From assembly GCA_025548565.1 (NCBI GenBank), contig JAJLPB010000003.1, positions 62,001 to 126,000 on the forward strand: a stretch of DNA of 64,000 nt, read 5' to 3'. Shown here piece by piece: positions 44,822 through 52,186 of the stretch (positions within the stretch are counted from its first letter, which is position 1; each line of letters starts with the position of its first letter). The notes beneath the pieces were generated by a model. It was not told the origin of the DNA and did no database searches. It was given only the letters and a program-made list of their open reading frames with translations. The translations under genes were made by a program, and so were the position numbers. This DNA is from Rugamonas sp. A1-17 (lineage in GTDB: Bacteria > Pseudomonadota > Gammaproteobacteria > Burkholderiales > Burkholderiaceae_D).

Positions 44822-45645
44822 TGGCTGCCCTGAACCTGATCGGCGCCGGCCATGTCGGCCGCGTGCTGGGACGCCTGCTGGCGGCGCAGGGCGGCTTCCA
44901 TGTGCAACAGGTGTTGACGCGGTCCGCCGCGTCGGCGCAGGCGGCGGTGGACTTCATCGGCAGCGGCGCGCCGGTGGAGCGCTATGATCAACTGCTGCCG
45001 GCCGACGTGCATGTGCTGGCGGTCGGCGACGACCAGATAGCCGCCGCGTGCGCGGCGCTCGCGCAGGCGATGCCGCTGAAGGGCAGTATCGTGTTCCACT
45101 GCAGCGGCGCGCTGGCGTCCGGCCAGCTGCAGACGGCGCGCGATGCGGGCGCGCTGGTCGCCAGCGTCCATCCGATCCGCAGCTTTGCCGATCCGGCGGC
45201 GGTGGCTGCCCAATTTTCGGGCACTTTCTGCGGCATCGAAGGCGACGCCGCCGCGCTGGCCGTGCTCGCGCCGGCGCTGCAGGCGATCGGCGCGCAGCCC
45301 GTGCCCATCGACGCATCGGCCAAGACCGTTTATCACGCCGCCGCCGTCTTCGCCAGCAACTACCTGGTGACGGTGCTGGACGCCGCCCTGCGCGCCTACA
45401 TGGCGGCCGGCATTCCGGAACCGGTGGCGCGCCAGATGGCGCAGCCGCTGGCCGCCGAATCGATGGCCAATGTATTTCGCCTCGGCGCCGCCGCCGCGCT
45501 CAGCGGCCCGATCGCGCGCGGCGACATGGTAACTGTGGAACGTCAACAACGGGCGGTCGATCAATGGGATGCGCCGACAGGCGATCTCTACCGTGCATTG
45601 GTGGCGCCCACCGCCGATCTGGCGCGCCGGAAGCGGCAGAAATAG
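44821..45645 (+). CDS. Rossmann-like / DUF2520 domain protein
   Basis: This 274-residue protein has an N-terminal NAD(P)-binding-like fold (LNLIGAGHVGRVLGRLL, about residues 4-20) and a C-terminal helical DUF2520 domain (SNYLVTVLDAALRAYMAAGI onward). The layout resembles 6-phosphogluconate/ketopantoate-type reductases, but the reaction is not established. It is coupled to the DUF924 gene by a one-base overlap. Confidence 0.88.
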   Translation: MAALNLIGAGHVGRVLGRLLAAQGGFHVQQVLTRSAASAQAAVDFIGSGAPVERYDQLLPADVHVLAVGDDQIAAACAALAQAMPLKGSIVFHCSGALASGQLQTARDAGALVASVHPIRSFADPAAVAAQFSGTFCGIEGDAAALAVLAPALQAIGAQPVPIDASAKTVYHAAAVFASNYLVTVLDAALRAYMAAGIPEPVARQMAQPLAAESMANVFRLGAAAALSGPIARGDMVTVERQQRAVDQWDAPTGDLYRALVAPTADLARRKRQK

Positions 45646-45880
45646 GCCGCCGCAGCCACAACGGCTCTTATCTCCTTGCAAATTACTGCTTAACAACTAT
45701 ATTTTAAGTAGGTGTATGTGCGACCCGGCGCCGGGCGTTGCAGTTTTATTGGTACGAATTCACAAATAAGTGGCGGGACTAGTCGACAAACCACGGAATT
45801 AGCAATAAGCTTGTTTCTTAGAATGTTTTCTTGAAGAATCTAGCACTGAGCCGGCGCACCAATAGGATAGGGGTAAGAAC
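45646..45880. other. Intergenic region with short palindromes
   Basis: This 235-bp stretch has no convincing gene. It contains the perfect palindrome CCCGGCGCCGGG (45724-45735) and the short inverted repeat TTCTTGAAGAA (45828-45838). It must hold the end of the DUF2520 transcript and the promoter of the next gene. Confidence 0.5.
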
Positions 45881-46243
45881 ATGTTATTTCTGAAGAGTAC
45901 GACCGTCACGAAAGCGCCAGGGATTTACGACGTGGATATCGCCGCTAAACCACCCGGCAAAACCTTTGGTGTGTTCATGGCCACCGATCCGGACAATCCG
46001 CCGGCCGAAGTGCTGGCCGCGCTGGCTGCGATGGGCTTCAAGAACACCTACAGCGGCGGCTATACCCACAAGGACCGCGGCAAGGTGCTGGACCTGCACT
46101 TCCAGAAAGACGGTACCGACTTGTTCCAGGGCTGGAAAGCCGAAGAGATGGAAGCCAACATGGCCGCCATCACCGCGCTGTTCAGCGGCATCGGCATCAC
46201 CATCGCCCCACGGGTTATGACCTTGGCCGAAGCCTACGCCTAA
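45881..46243 (+). CDS. Hypothetical protein, 120 aa
   Basis: This soluble 120-residue protein has an AGGGG-type ribosome site upstream (GATAGGGGTAAGAAC before the ATG). No signal peptide or membrane helix is seen. Segments include GKTFGVFMATDPDNPPAEVL, KVLDLHFQKDGTDLFQGW and MEANMAAITALFSGIGIT. No family was recognised. Its TAA stop is the outermost base triplet of the left arm of a 17-bp inverted repeat. Confidence 0.65.
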   Translation: MLFLKSTTVTKAPGIYDVDIAAKPPGKTFGVFMATDPDNPPAEVLAALAAMGFKNTYSGGYTHKDRGKVLDLHFQKDGTDLFQGWKAEEMEANMAAITALFSGIGITIAPRVMTLAEAYA

Positions 46244-46345
46244 AAGTTGCCGTAAAAAGACCGCAGCGTCGTTGTAGCTCCTAGCCGTGCTTGCGCACTG
46301 TCTTCGTCGCTACGCCTAGCTGCGCTCATTTTACGGCAACTTTTA
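46241..46345. repeat. 105-bp inverted-repeat element spanning two convergent stop codons
   Basis: TAAAAGTTGCCGTAAAA (46241-46257) is perfectly inverted as TTTTACGGCAACTTTTA (46329-46345). Inside, CGCAGC (46262) pairs with GCTGCG (46319) and GTAGC (46274) with GCTAC (46309), so the whole element can form a long imperfect hairpin or cruciform. The outer TAA/TTA triplets are the stop codons of the genes on both sides. It may be a miniature inverted-repeat element or an extended bidirectional terminator. Confidence 0.75.
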
Positions 46346-46936
46346 AACCTGCACTTCGATGTGATACAAGGCCCACGGGCAGGAACCGAACCGCTCCGCG
46401 AGCGGTTTGGCCGCCATTTCCGGGACTTTGTCGGCATCGTAGACCGCCCATAGCGGCCCCAGCCCGCCCAGCGCCATCGGCGCGCCATCCAGATGGGTGG
46501 CGACGATGTAGCGCTGCGCGCGCGCCTGCGCGACCGTGACCACGGCGGCATACCCATCCACCGCACGCAACACCAACTTGCCGGCATCGCCCAGCGACGC
46601 GCCGGCCGCATGCATCACGTCCAGCAGCAGCGGGCCGCGCAGCGTGTGCACCTTGCCGTCGTACTCCAGCGTCGGCTGGATGGTGATGGCGGGCAGCGCG
46701 GCCAGCGCCGCGAAGTCGAAGGCATGCGCCTTGTCGAAGCTGAGCTTTTGCTTGAACATCATCTGGTCCCGCACCGGATCGAAGCGGCCCCGGTTGACCT
46801 TGCCGACCGCGCCGGTCACGGTCAGCAGCGCCGGGCCGGCATTGCTCGCGGCGGCGGCCGCCGCTTGCGAGGCGGGCAGGGCGGCGGCGGCCATGCCGGC
46901 GAGCGCGGCGCGGCCAAGGAACTGGCGTTTTTTCAT
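46343..46936 (-). CDS. Small exported molybdopterin-oxidoreductase-like domain protein
   Basis: The ATG at 46936 gives 198 residues. The N-terminus MKKRQFLGRAALAGMAAAAL looks like a signal peptide with a possible weak Tat motif (KRQFL). The rest resembles the sulfite-oxidase/YedY-type molybdopterin-binding fold in reduced form: KVHTLRGPLLLDVMHAAGAS, LRAVDGYAAVVTVAQA and LGGLGPLWAVYDADK. The conserved cysteine expected to bind molybdenum is not seen, so catalysis is doubtful. Its TAA stop lies in the right arm of the 105-bp inverted-repeat element. Confidence 0.75.
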   Translation of the reverse strand: MKKRQFLGRAALAGMAAAALPASQAAAAAASNAGPALLTVTGAVGKVNRGRFDPVRDQMMFKQKLSFDKAHAFDFAALAALPAITIQPTLEYDGKVHTLRGPLLLDVMHAAGASLGDAGKLVLRAVDGYAAVVTVAQARAQRYIVATHLDGAPMALGGLGPLWAVYDADKVPEMAAKPLAERFGSCPWALYHIEVQV

Positions 46937-46990
46937 AGGGAATACTCCGGGTTGAGGTGGTGCTGGTATTATCAGATTTGTTCCGAGAAA

Positions 46991-47010
46991 CCCTGTCCTT
47001 GAGGGCGGGG
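46991..47010. repeat. Left-end subterminal hairpin of IS element
   Basis: CCCTGTCC-TTGA-GGGCGGGG forms an 8-bp stem including two G-T wobbles, with a 4-nt loop. The right-end hairpin has the same stem and loop lengths. Confidence 0.6.
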
Positions 47011-47091
47011 AGTGAAAGGAATCGACTCCGCAGGGGGCGATGCGCGGGTAGAAAACACGGAACTCAAGCGTTCCGTAGTGGTCAAACAAAT

Positions 47092-47889
47092 ATGAACCTG
47101 GTTTATCGATATCGTGTCAAATCCTTGACTGGCCTGCTGAATCAGCAAGCACGTATGGTTAATTTCGTCTGGAACTACTGCAACGACCGGCAAAAGGATG
47201 CGTTGCGCTTCGGCCGGCGCTGGCACACGGGGTTTGACCTGATCAAGCTGACCACCGGTTGTTCCAAAGAGCTTGGTCTGCATTCTGGCACGATCAATGA
47301 TGTTTGTCAGCGCTACGCCAGCTCGCGCGCCCTATCGCACCGGCCTTACCTACGCTATCGCGGCCACAAGTCGATGGGCTGGGTGCCATTGAAGGGGCGT
47401 GAGCTCAAGCGCGAAGGGAACGCCTTCCGGTTCGCCGGCCGCACGTTCCGGGTGTTTTACTCGCGTCCTCTGCCGGAAGGGAAAATCCTTGACGGCACCA
47501 ATTTTTCGCGCGATCGGCGCGGCAACTGGTTCCTCAACATTGTCGTCGAGGTGGAACCGGCGCCGGTCCGTGCCTCCGTGCGCGGGGTTGGCATCGATCT
47601 GGGCCTGAAGACGCTGGCGACATTGAGCGACGGCAGCATGATCGAGGCGCCTCACTTTTACCGGGAAGCCGAGGTGGCGCTGGCGTGTGCCCAACGAGCG
47701 CGCAAGAAGCGGCGGATCAAGGCCATCCACGCCAAGATTGCCAACCGCAGACACAATTTTTTGCACACACGTACCAGCGCGATCATCGCCGCGTTCGACT
47801 ATATCGTGGTCGGCAACGTCAACGCACAGGGCCTCGCCCATCTCCGTCGCGGACGTGCGACGCTAGCAGTAGGAATCTTCGCTCTTTAG
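47092..47889 (+). pseudogene. tnpB: TnpB (IS605 OrfB) with in-frame internal deletion of RuvC-III and zinc ribbon
   Basis: The 265-codon frame matches TnpB from its N-terminus (MNLVYRYRVKSLTGLLNQQ) through the WED/REC-like region and RuvC-I (VGIDLGLKTLATLSDG, catalytic Asp about 169). It reaches DYIVVGNVNAQGLA, where RuvC-II begins. The sequence then jumps to RRGRATLAVGIFAL, which resembles the extreme C-terminus of full-length relatives (normally after a NIL segment behind the zinc ribbon). About 100 residues, including the CxxC zinc ribbon and the RuvC-III Asp, are therefore missing without frameshift. Nuclease activity is not expected. The frame itself is open and has typical codon use, so a protein could still be made. 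Confidence 0.75.
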
Positions 47890-47896
47890 GGCGAAG
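47877..47896. repeat. Right-end subterminal hairpin of IS element
   Basis: CTTCGCTC-TTTA-GGGCGAAG forms an 8-bp stem with one G-T wobble and a 4-nt loop, overlapping the tnpB stop. In active elements this region is also the 3' end of the guide RNA. Confidence 0.65.
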
Positions 47897-47913
47897 AGGA
47901 CGTCAAACCGCGC

Positions 47914-48519
47914 ATGGACTTATTTGCCGACGACAGCGCCTTGACGCCCATCCCGATCGAGGATGGCGAACTGTGGTTCCAGCAGCGGCTGGCGCTGGAT
48001 TTGACGCCGGCCGAGGCCATGCGGCGCCTGCTCGACGAGACCGACTGGCGCGCGGAACAGATCCAGGTCTGGGGCAAGCTGCACATGCAGCCGCGTCTAA
48101 GCGCCTGGCATGGCGACGCCCGCTACCGATATTCCGGCAAGGTGTTCCATCCACTGCCGTTCACGCCCTTGCAGCTGCACATAAAACAGGCAGTCGAGCA
48201 AGCCACCGGCCGCCAGTTCAACAGCCTGCTGCTGAACTACTACCGCGACGAGCGCGACCGCATGGGCTTCCATGCCGACAACGAGCCTGCGTTGGGTCAG
48301 AATCCGGCCATCGCCTCGGTCAGCTTTGGCGACCCGCGCACCTTCATCCTCAAGCACCGGACCCTGCCGAAGACCGTCAAGCTGGCGCTGGGCGACGGCT
48401 GTCTGCTGCTGATGGCGGGCAGCCTGCAGCATCACTGGCTGCATGGCATCAACAGCGAACGCGGACCGCGCGGACCGCGCATCAACCTCACTTTCCGCAA
48501 CATCCTGCGCGAACCTTAA
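47914..48519 (+). CDS. alkB: Alpha-ketoglutarate-dependent dioxygenase, AlkB family
   Basis: This 201-residue Fe(II)/2-oxoglutarate enzyme has the jelly-roll motifs LLLNYYRDERDRMGFHADNE (HxD iron ligands), SVSFGDPRTFIL, HHWLHGINSE (third His ligand) and RINLTFRNI (2-oxoglutarate-binding Arg). The order and spacing are closer to ALKBH2/3-like repair dioxygenases than to E. coli AlkB. It should reverse alkyl damage to DNA or RNA bases. The ATG lies 6 bp after the end of the IS right-flank motif, which provides AGAGGA as a possible ribosome site. Confidence 0.9.
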   Translation: MDLFADDSALTPIPIEDGELWFQQRLALDLTPAEAMRRLLDETDWRAEQIQVWGKLHMQPRLSAWHGDARYRYSGKVFHPLPFTPLQLHIKQAVEQATGRQFNSLLLNYYRDERDRMGFHADNEPALGQNPAIASVSFGDPRTFILKHRTLPKTVKLALGDGCLLLMAGSLQHHWLHGINSERGPRGPRINLTFRNILREP

Positions 48520-48627
48520 GCTGATTTTAAGTTTGGCGAAAGCTGATTTAAGCCATCCATAATTTGGCTTACATCCTGTCACACTTCTTACTAAATCGGT
48601 GCGGACAGGGGTTGGCATGAGTGCTAT

Positions 48628-48665
48628 CTTGGTTCCATCGCAATTCAGAGAACTGCGATCCCAAG
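48628..48665 (+). promoter_or_regulatory. Stem-loop in leader of outer-membrane barrel gene
   Basis: CTTGG (48628) pairs with CCAAG (48661) and ATCGCA (48637) with TGCGAT (48654), separated by small bulges, around an 11-nt loop. It ends 34 bp before the start codon, so it is probably in the 5' untranslated region. It may stabilise the mRNA, as leader hairpins do for ompA. No U-run follows, so it is not a terminator. Confidence 0.55.
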
Positions 48666-48699
48666 CAAGTCCAACACTCACTGCTGAAAGATCAATATT

Positions 48700-49287
48700 A
48701 TGAAAAAAATTCTGTTCGCATTCGTTGCTTCCGCTGCCGCCCTGGCCGGCACCTCCGCTTACGCCGCCGATGACGCGGGCACCGCCTACATCGGCGCCGG
48801 TGTCGTGGGCAGCCACTACAAATTCGACGTGCCCAACGCCACCAGCACCTCCGACCGCAGCGGCGACAAGGCCACCGGCAAAATCTTCGCTGGCTACAAC
48901 TTCGACAAGACCTGGGCGATTGAAGGCGGCTACACCGACTTCGGCAAGAAAGGTTACGACTACACGATAGGCGGCGCGCCTGGCCACGTGCAGACCAAGG
49001 CGGACTCGCTGTACCTTGCCGGCAAGGGCACGTACACCGTGAATGACCAGGTCGCCGTGTTCGGCAAGCTGGGTGTGGCGCGCAATCACAACGACGTGAC
49101 CACCACCGGCATCGCCTCCGTCACGGGCGACAGCAACAAGACCGCGCTGTATGGCTCGGTCGGCGCGGAGTACGCGATCAACAAGAACGTGAAGGTCTCG
49201 CTGGAGTATGAAAACTACGGCAAGAACAACATCGATCTGGGCCGCAAGAACGGCGCCATCACCGCCGGCGTGCGCTACAACTTCTAA
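48700..49287 (+). CDS. Outer membrane beta-barrel protein (OmpA-like transmembrane domain)
   Basis: This 195-residue protein has a signal peptide (residues 1-22, MKKILFAFVASAAALAG ending AYA) and eight alternating amphipathic strands with periodic Tyr/Phe. It ends in GVRYNF with the C-terminal Phe needed for outer-membrane insertion. Motifs such as GKIFAGYNFDKTWAIEGGY and KVSLEYENYGKNNI fit the eight-stranded OmpA/OmpW-like barrel. No peptidoglycan-binding domain follows. A strong bidirectional terminator lies downstream. Confidence 0.9.
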   Translation: MKKILFAFVASAAALAGTSAYAADDAGTAYIGAGVVGSHYKFDVPNATSTSDRSGDKATGKIFAGYNFDKTWAIEGGYTDFGKKGYDYTIGGAPGHVQTKADSLYLAGKGTYTVNDQVAVFGKLGVARNHNDVTTTGIASVTGDSNKTALYGSVGAEYAINKNVKVSLEYENYGKNNIDLGRKNGAITAGVRYNF

Positions 49288-49298
49288 GTTTGAGGGGT

Positions 49299-49352
49299 AA
49301 GGCCCCTGTGTGCATGCAGCGGCCAAGGCCGCCGCATTGCCACAGGGGCCTT
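49299..49352. terminator. Bidirectional terminator between barrel gene and ettA
   Basis: AAGGCCCCTGTG (49299) and CACAGGGGCCTT (49341) are perfectly complementary 12-bp arms around a loop that itself contains a small GC-rich hairpin. The two flanking genes converge on it. A/T tracts are short, so efficiency is uncertain. Confidence 0.75.
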
Positions 49353-49358
49353 CATCGT

Positions 49359-51026
49359 TTACACGGTCAGTGGCTTGTAGCGGATGCGTTTTGGCTTCGC
49401 GCCTTCCTCACCCAGGCGTTTCTTCTTGTCGGCTTCATATTCCTGATAGTTACCGTCGAAGAAGGTGACTTGCGAGTTGCCTTCGAACGCCAGGATGTGG
49501 GTGGCGATACGGTCCAGGAACCAGCGATCGTGCGAGATGACCAGCACGGAACCGGCGAACTCCAGCAGCGCATCTTCCAGCGCGCGCAGGGTTTCCACGT
49601 CCAGATCGTTCGACGGTTCATCCAGCAGCAGCACGTTGCCGCCCTTGAGCAGGGTCTTGGCCAGGTGCAGGCGGCCGCGCTCACCACCGGACAGGTTGCC
49701 GACCACTTTCTGCTGGTCCGAACCCTTGAAGTTGAAGCGGCCCAGGTAGGCGCGCGACGGCATGTCGAAGCGGCCGACGCTGAGCATGTCGGCGCCGCCG
49801 GACACGTCCTCGAACACGGTCTTGCTGTCGCTCAGCGTATCGCGGCTCTGGTCGACCAGCGAGATGCGGGCGGTCTGGCCGATCACCACTTCGCCGCTGT
49901 CCGGCTTGTCCAGGCCGGCGATCATCTTGAACAGGGTTGACTTACCGGCGCCGTTCGGGCCGATGATGCCGACGATGGCGCCCGGCGGAATGGTGAACGA
50001 CACATTGTCGATCAGCAGGCGGTCGCCGAACGCTTTCGACACGTTCTTGAACTCGATCACTTCGTTGCCCAGGCGCTCGGCCACAGGGATGAAGATCTCC
50101 TGGGTCTCGTTGCGCTTCTGGTATTCGTACTCGCTCAGCTCGTTGAAGCGGGCCAGGCGGGCCTTGGACTTGGCCTGGCGTGCTTTCGGATTCTGGCGCG
50201 ACCATTCCAGTTCCTTGGCCAGCGCCTTTTGACGGGCGGATTCGGTGGCTTCTTCCTGCTTCAGGCGGTTGGCCTTCTGGTCCAGCCACGACGAGTAGTT
50301 GCCTTTCCATGGAATGCCATGGCCGCGGTCCAGTTCCAGGATCCACTCGGCGGCGTTGTCGAGGAAGTAGCGATCGTGGGTGATGCCGACCACGGTGCCC
50401 GGGAAGCGCAGCAGGAACTGCTCCAGCCATTCGACGGACTCGGCGTCCAGGTGGTTGGTCGGTTCGTCGAGCAGCAGCATGTCCGGCTTGGACAGCAGCA
50501 GCTTGCACAGCGCCACGCGGCGCTTCTCGCCGCCGGACAGCACGCCGATCTTGGCGTCCCAGGGCGGCAGGCGCAGCGCGTCGGCGGCCATTTCCAGTTG
50601 CAGGTTCAGGTTGCCGCCGTCGGAGGTCGAGATGATCGCTTCCAGACGGGCCTGCTCGGTGGCCAGCGCGTCGAAGTCGGCGTCCTCCTCGGCGTAGGCG
50701 GCGTACACGGCCTCCAGCTTGGCTTGCGCTTCAAATACTTCGCCCAGGCCGGATTCCACTTCCTGGCGCACGGTTTTTTCGGGATCCAGCTGCGGTTCCT
50801 GCGGCAGGTAGCCGATGTTCAGGCCCGGCATCGGCACGGCTTCGCCCTGGATGTCGGTGTCGATGCCTGCCATAATTTTCAGCAAGGTCGACTTACCGGA
50901 GCCGTTCAGGCCCAGCACGCCGATCTTTGCGCCGGGGAAGAAGGACAGCGAAATATCTTTCAGAATCTGGCGCTTGGGCGGGACGATTTTGCCCACGCGG
51001 TTCATGGTATAGACGTAATTTGCCAT
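49359..51026 (-). CDS. ettA: Energy-dependent translational throttle protein EttA (ABC-F)
   Basis: This 555-residue ABC-F protein has two ATPase cassettes joined by a basic, helical linker (about residues 245-300). Cassette 1 shows GLNGSGKSTLLKI, LSGGEKRRVALC and MLLLDEPTNHLDAESV. Cassette 2 shows GPNGAGKSTLFKM, LSGGERGRLHLAK and VLLLDEPSNDLDVETL. No membrane segments are present. EttA binds the ribosomal E site and gates translation by ATP/ADP ratio. The length and start (MANYVYTMNRVGKIVPPK) match EttA. Confidence 0.96.
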   Translation of the reverse strand: MANYVYTMNRVGKIVPPKRQILKDISLSFFPGAKIGVLGLNGSGKSTLLKIMAGIDTDIQGEAVPMPGLNIGYLPQEPQLDPEKTVRQEVESGLGEVFEAQAKLEAVYAAYAEEDADFDALATEQARLEAIISTSDGGNLNLQLEMAADALRLPPWDAKIGVLSGGEKRRVALCKLLLSKPDMLLLDEPTNHLDAESVEWLEQFLLRFPGTVVGITHDRYFLDNAAEWILELDRGHGIPWKGNYSSWLDQKANRLKQEEATESARQKALAKELEWSRQNPKARQAKSKARLARFNELSEYEYQKRNETQEIFIPVAERLGNEVIEFKNVSKAFGDRLLIDNVSFTIPPGAIVGIIGPNGAGKSTLFKMIAGLDKPDSGEVVIGQTARISLVDQSRDTLSDSKTVFEDVSGGADMLSVGRFDMPSRAYLGRFNFKGSDQQKVVGNLSGGERGRLHLAKTLLKGGNVLLLDEPSNDLDVETLRALEDALLEFAGSVLVISHDRWFLDRIATHILAFEGNSQVTFFDGNYQEYEADKKKRLGEEGAKPKRIRYKPLTV

Positions 51027-51108
51027 TGAGAATCTCAGTCAGAATTTTTTAATTGCATGGAAATGCAAGGAAGGACGACAGGATACGATAAATCCCGCCG
51101 CCCGCCCA

Positions 51109-51984
51109 CTATTTAGCGCGCCGGGAGGCCCACAGCCCCTCGGCCATGTACAGCGCCAGCGCGGCCCAGATGATGACGAAACCGATCAGCCGCGCCTGCG
51201 GGAAGGTCTCGTGGAACACCCACACGCCCAGCAGCGCCTGCATGCTGGGCGACAGGTATTGCAGCAGCCCCAGCACCGACATCGGAATCTTGCGCGCGCC
51301 GGCCGCGAACATCACCAGCGGAATCGCGGTGATCGGCCCGGCCGCCGCCAGCAGCCAGCGGGTGCTGTCGTACGGCGTGTTGAGGAAGGTGTTCTGGCCG
51401 TGCGCGGTCAGCCACAGCACATACGCCAGCGCCAGCGGGAACAGCAGCATGGTTTCCAGCGACAGGCCCTCCAGCGCGGCCAGCGCGGCGGTCTTGCGCA
51501 GCAGGCCGTAGCCGCCGAAGGTCAGGCCCAGGATCAGCGCGATCCACGGCAGCTGGCCGGCCGACCAGGTCAGCCACAGCACGCCGCTGGCCGCCACGCC
51601 GATGGCGATCCACTGGCCGCGGCGCAGCTTTTCCTTCAGCACCAGCAAGCCCAGCAGCACATTGATCAGCGGATTGATGAAGTAGCCCAGGCTGGCGTCG
51701 ATGACATGGCCGTTGTTGACCGACCAGATGTAGACGAACCAGTTGGCCGTCAGCAGCACCGCCGAGGCGACGAAGCTGGCCAGCACGCGCGGCTTGCGCC
51801 ACACCTGCGGCAGCCACTTCCATTGCTGGCGCGCGGTCAGCACCAGCCCCAGGAACAACAGCGACCACAGCATGCGGTGCGCCAGGATTTCCATCGCCGG
51901 CACCTCGCCGATGGCGTGGAAGTACAGCGGGAATAAACCCCAGCAAAAGAACGCGAATGTGGCGTAAACAATACCAATGTTCAT
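51109..51984 (-). CDS. rarD: RarD-like EamA/DMT-family transporter
   Basis: The ATG at 51984 gives 291 residues with ten membrane helices in two EamA repeats, beginning MNIGIVYATFAFFCWGLFPLY. Features such as ANWFVYIWSVNNGHVIDASLGYF (near residue 85) and GLLQYLSPSMQALLGV fit RarD. RarD was linked to chloramphenicol sensitivity, but its substrate is unknown. A longer frame from 52038 was rejected because it lacks a ribosome site. Confidence 0.9.
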   Translation of the reverse strand: MNIGIVYATFAFFCWGLFPLYFHAIGEVPAMEILAHRMLWSLLFLGLVLTARQQWKWLPQVWRKPRVLASFVASAVLLTANWFVYIWSVNNGHVIDASLGYFINPLINVLLGLLVLKEKLRRGQWIAIGVAASGVLWLTWSAGQLPWIALILGLTFGGYGLLRKTAALAALEGLSLETMLLFPLALAYVLWLTAHGQNTFLNTPYDSTRWLLAAAGPITAIPLVMFAAGARKIPMSVLGLLQYLSPSMQALLGVWVFHETFPQARLIGFVIIWAALALYMAEGLWASRRAK

Positions 51985-52186
51985 GGAGAGGACGGCGGGA
52001 CGGAGGCAAGGTCTGCCATTATCGCCGATCTGGCGCACCGTCGCTGTGCGGCCTCGCGCTTCGGCCCGCAGCAGCGTACACTGGCGATATTGAATTTTTG
52101 GAACGTCCTTCCATGCGAAAATCTCCTTGCCTTTTGCAAATACTTATCCTATTGTGCAATGCACCAAAACAACAACAGGTGCAATC

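Larger units (their letters stand above)
46980..47907 (+). mobile_element. IS200/IS605-type tnpB-only element, internally deleted
   Basis: A tnpB remnant is bracketed by two subterminal hairpins of equal design at 46991-47010 and 47877-47896. The right flank ending AGAGGACGTCAA resembles the right ends of IS1341-type elements. No tnpA is present. Element ends are approximate because IS605-family insertions make no target duplication. The element lies between the molybdopterin-like gene and alkB. Confidence 0.7.

Noticed and set aside
45724..45735. Palindrome CCCGGCGCCGGG as a terminator
   Set aside because: It has no loop and is not followed by a T-run; it is noted only as part of the intergenic region.
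47092..47889. Calling the shortened TnpB an established RNA-guided repressor
   Set aside because: The in-frame deletion and retained ends are compatible with ordinary decay, and no target or guide evidence can be drawn from one copy.
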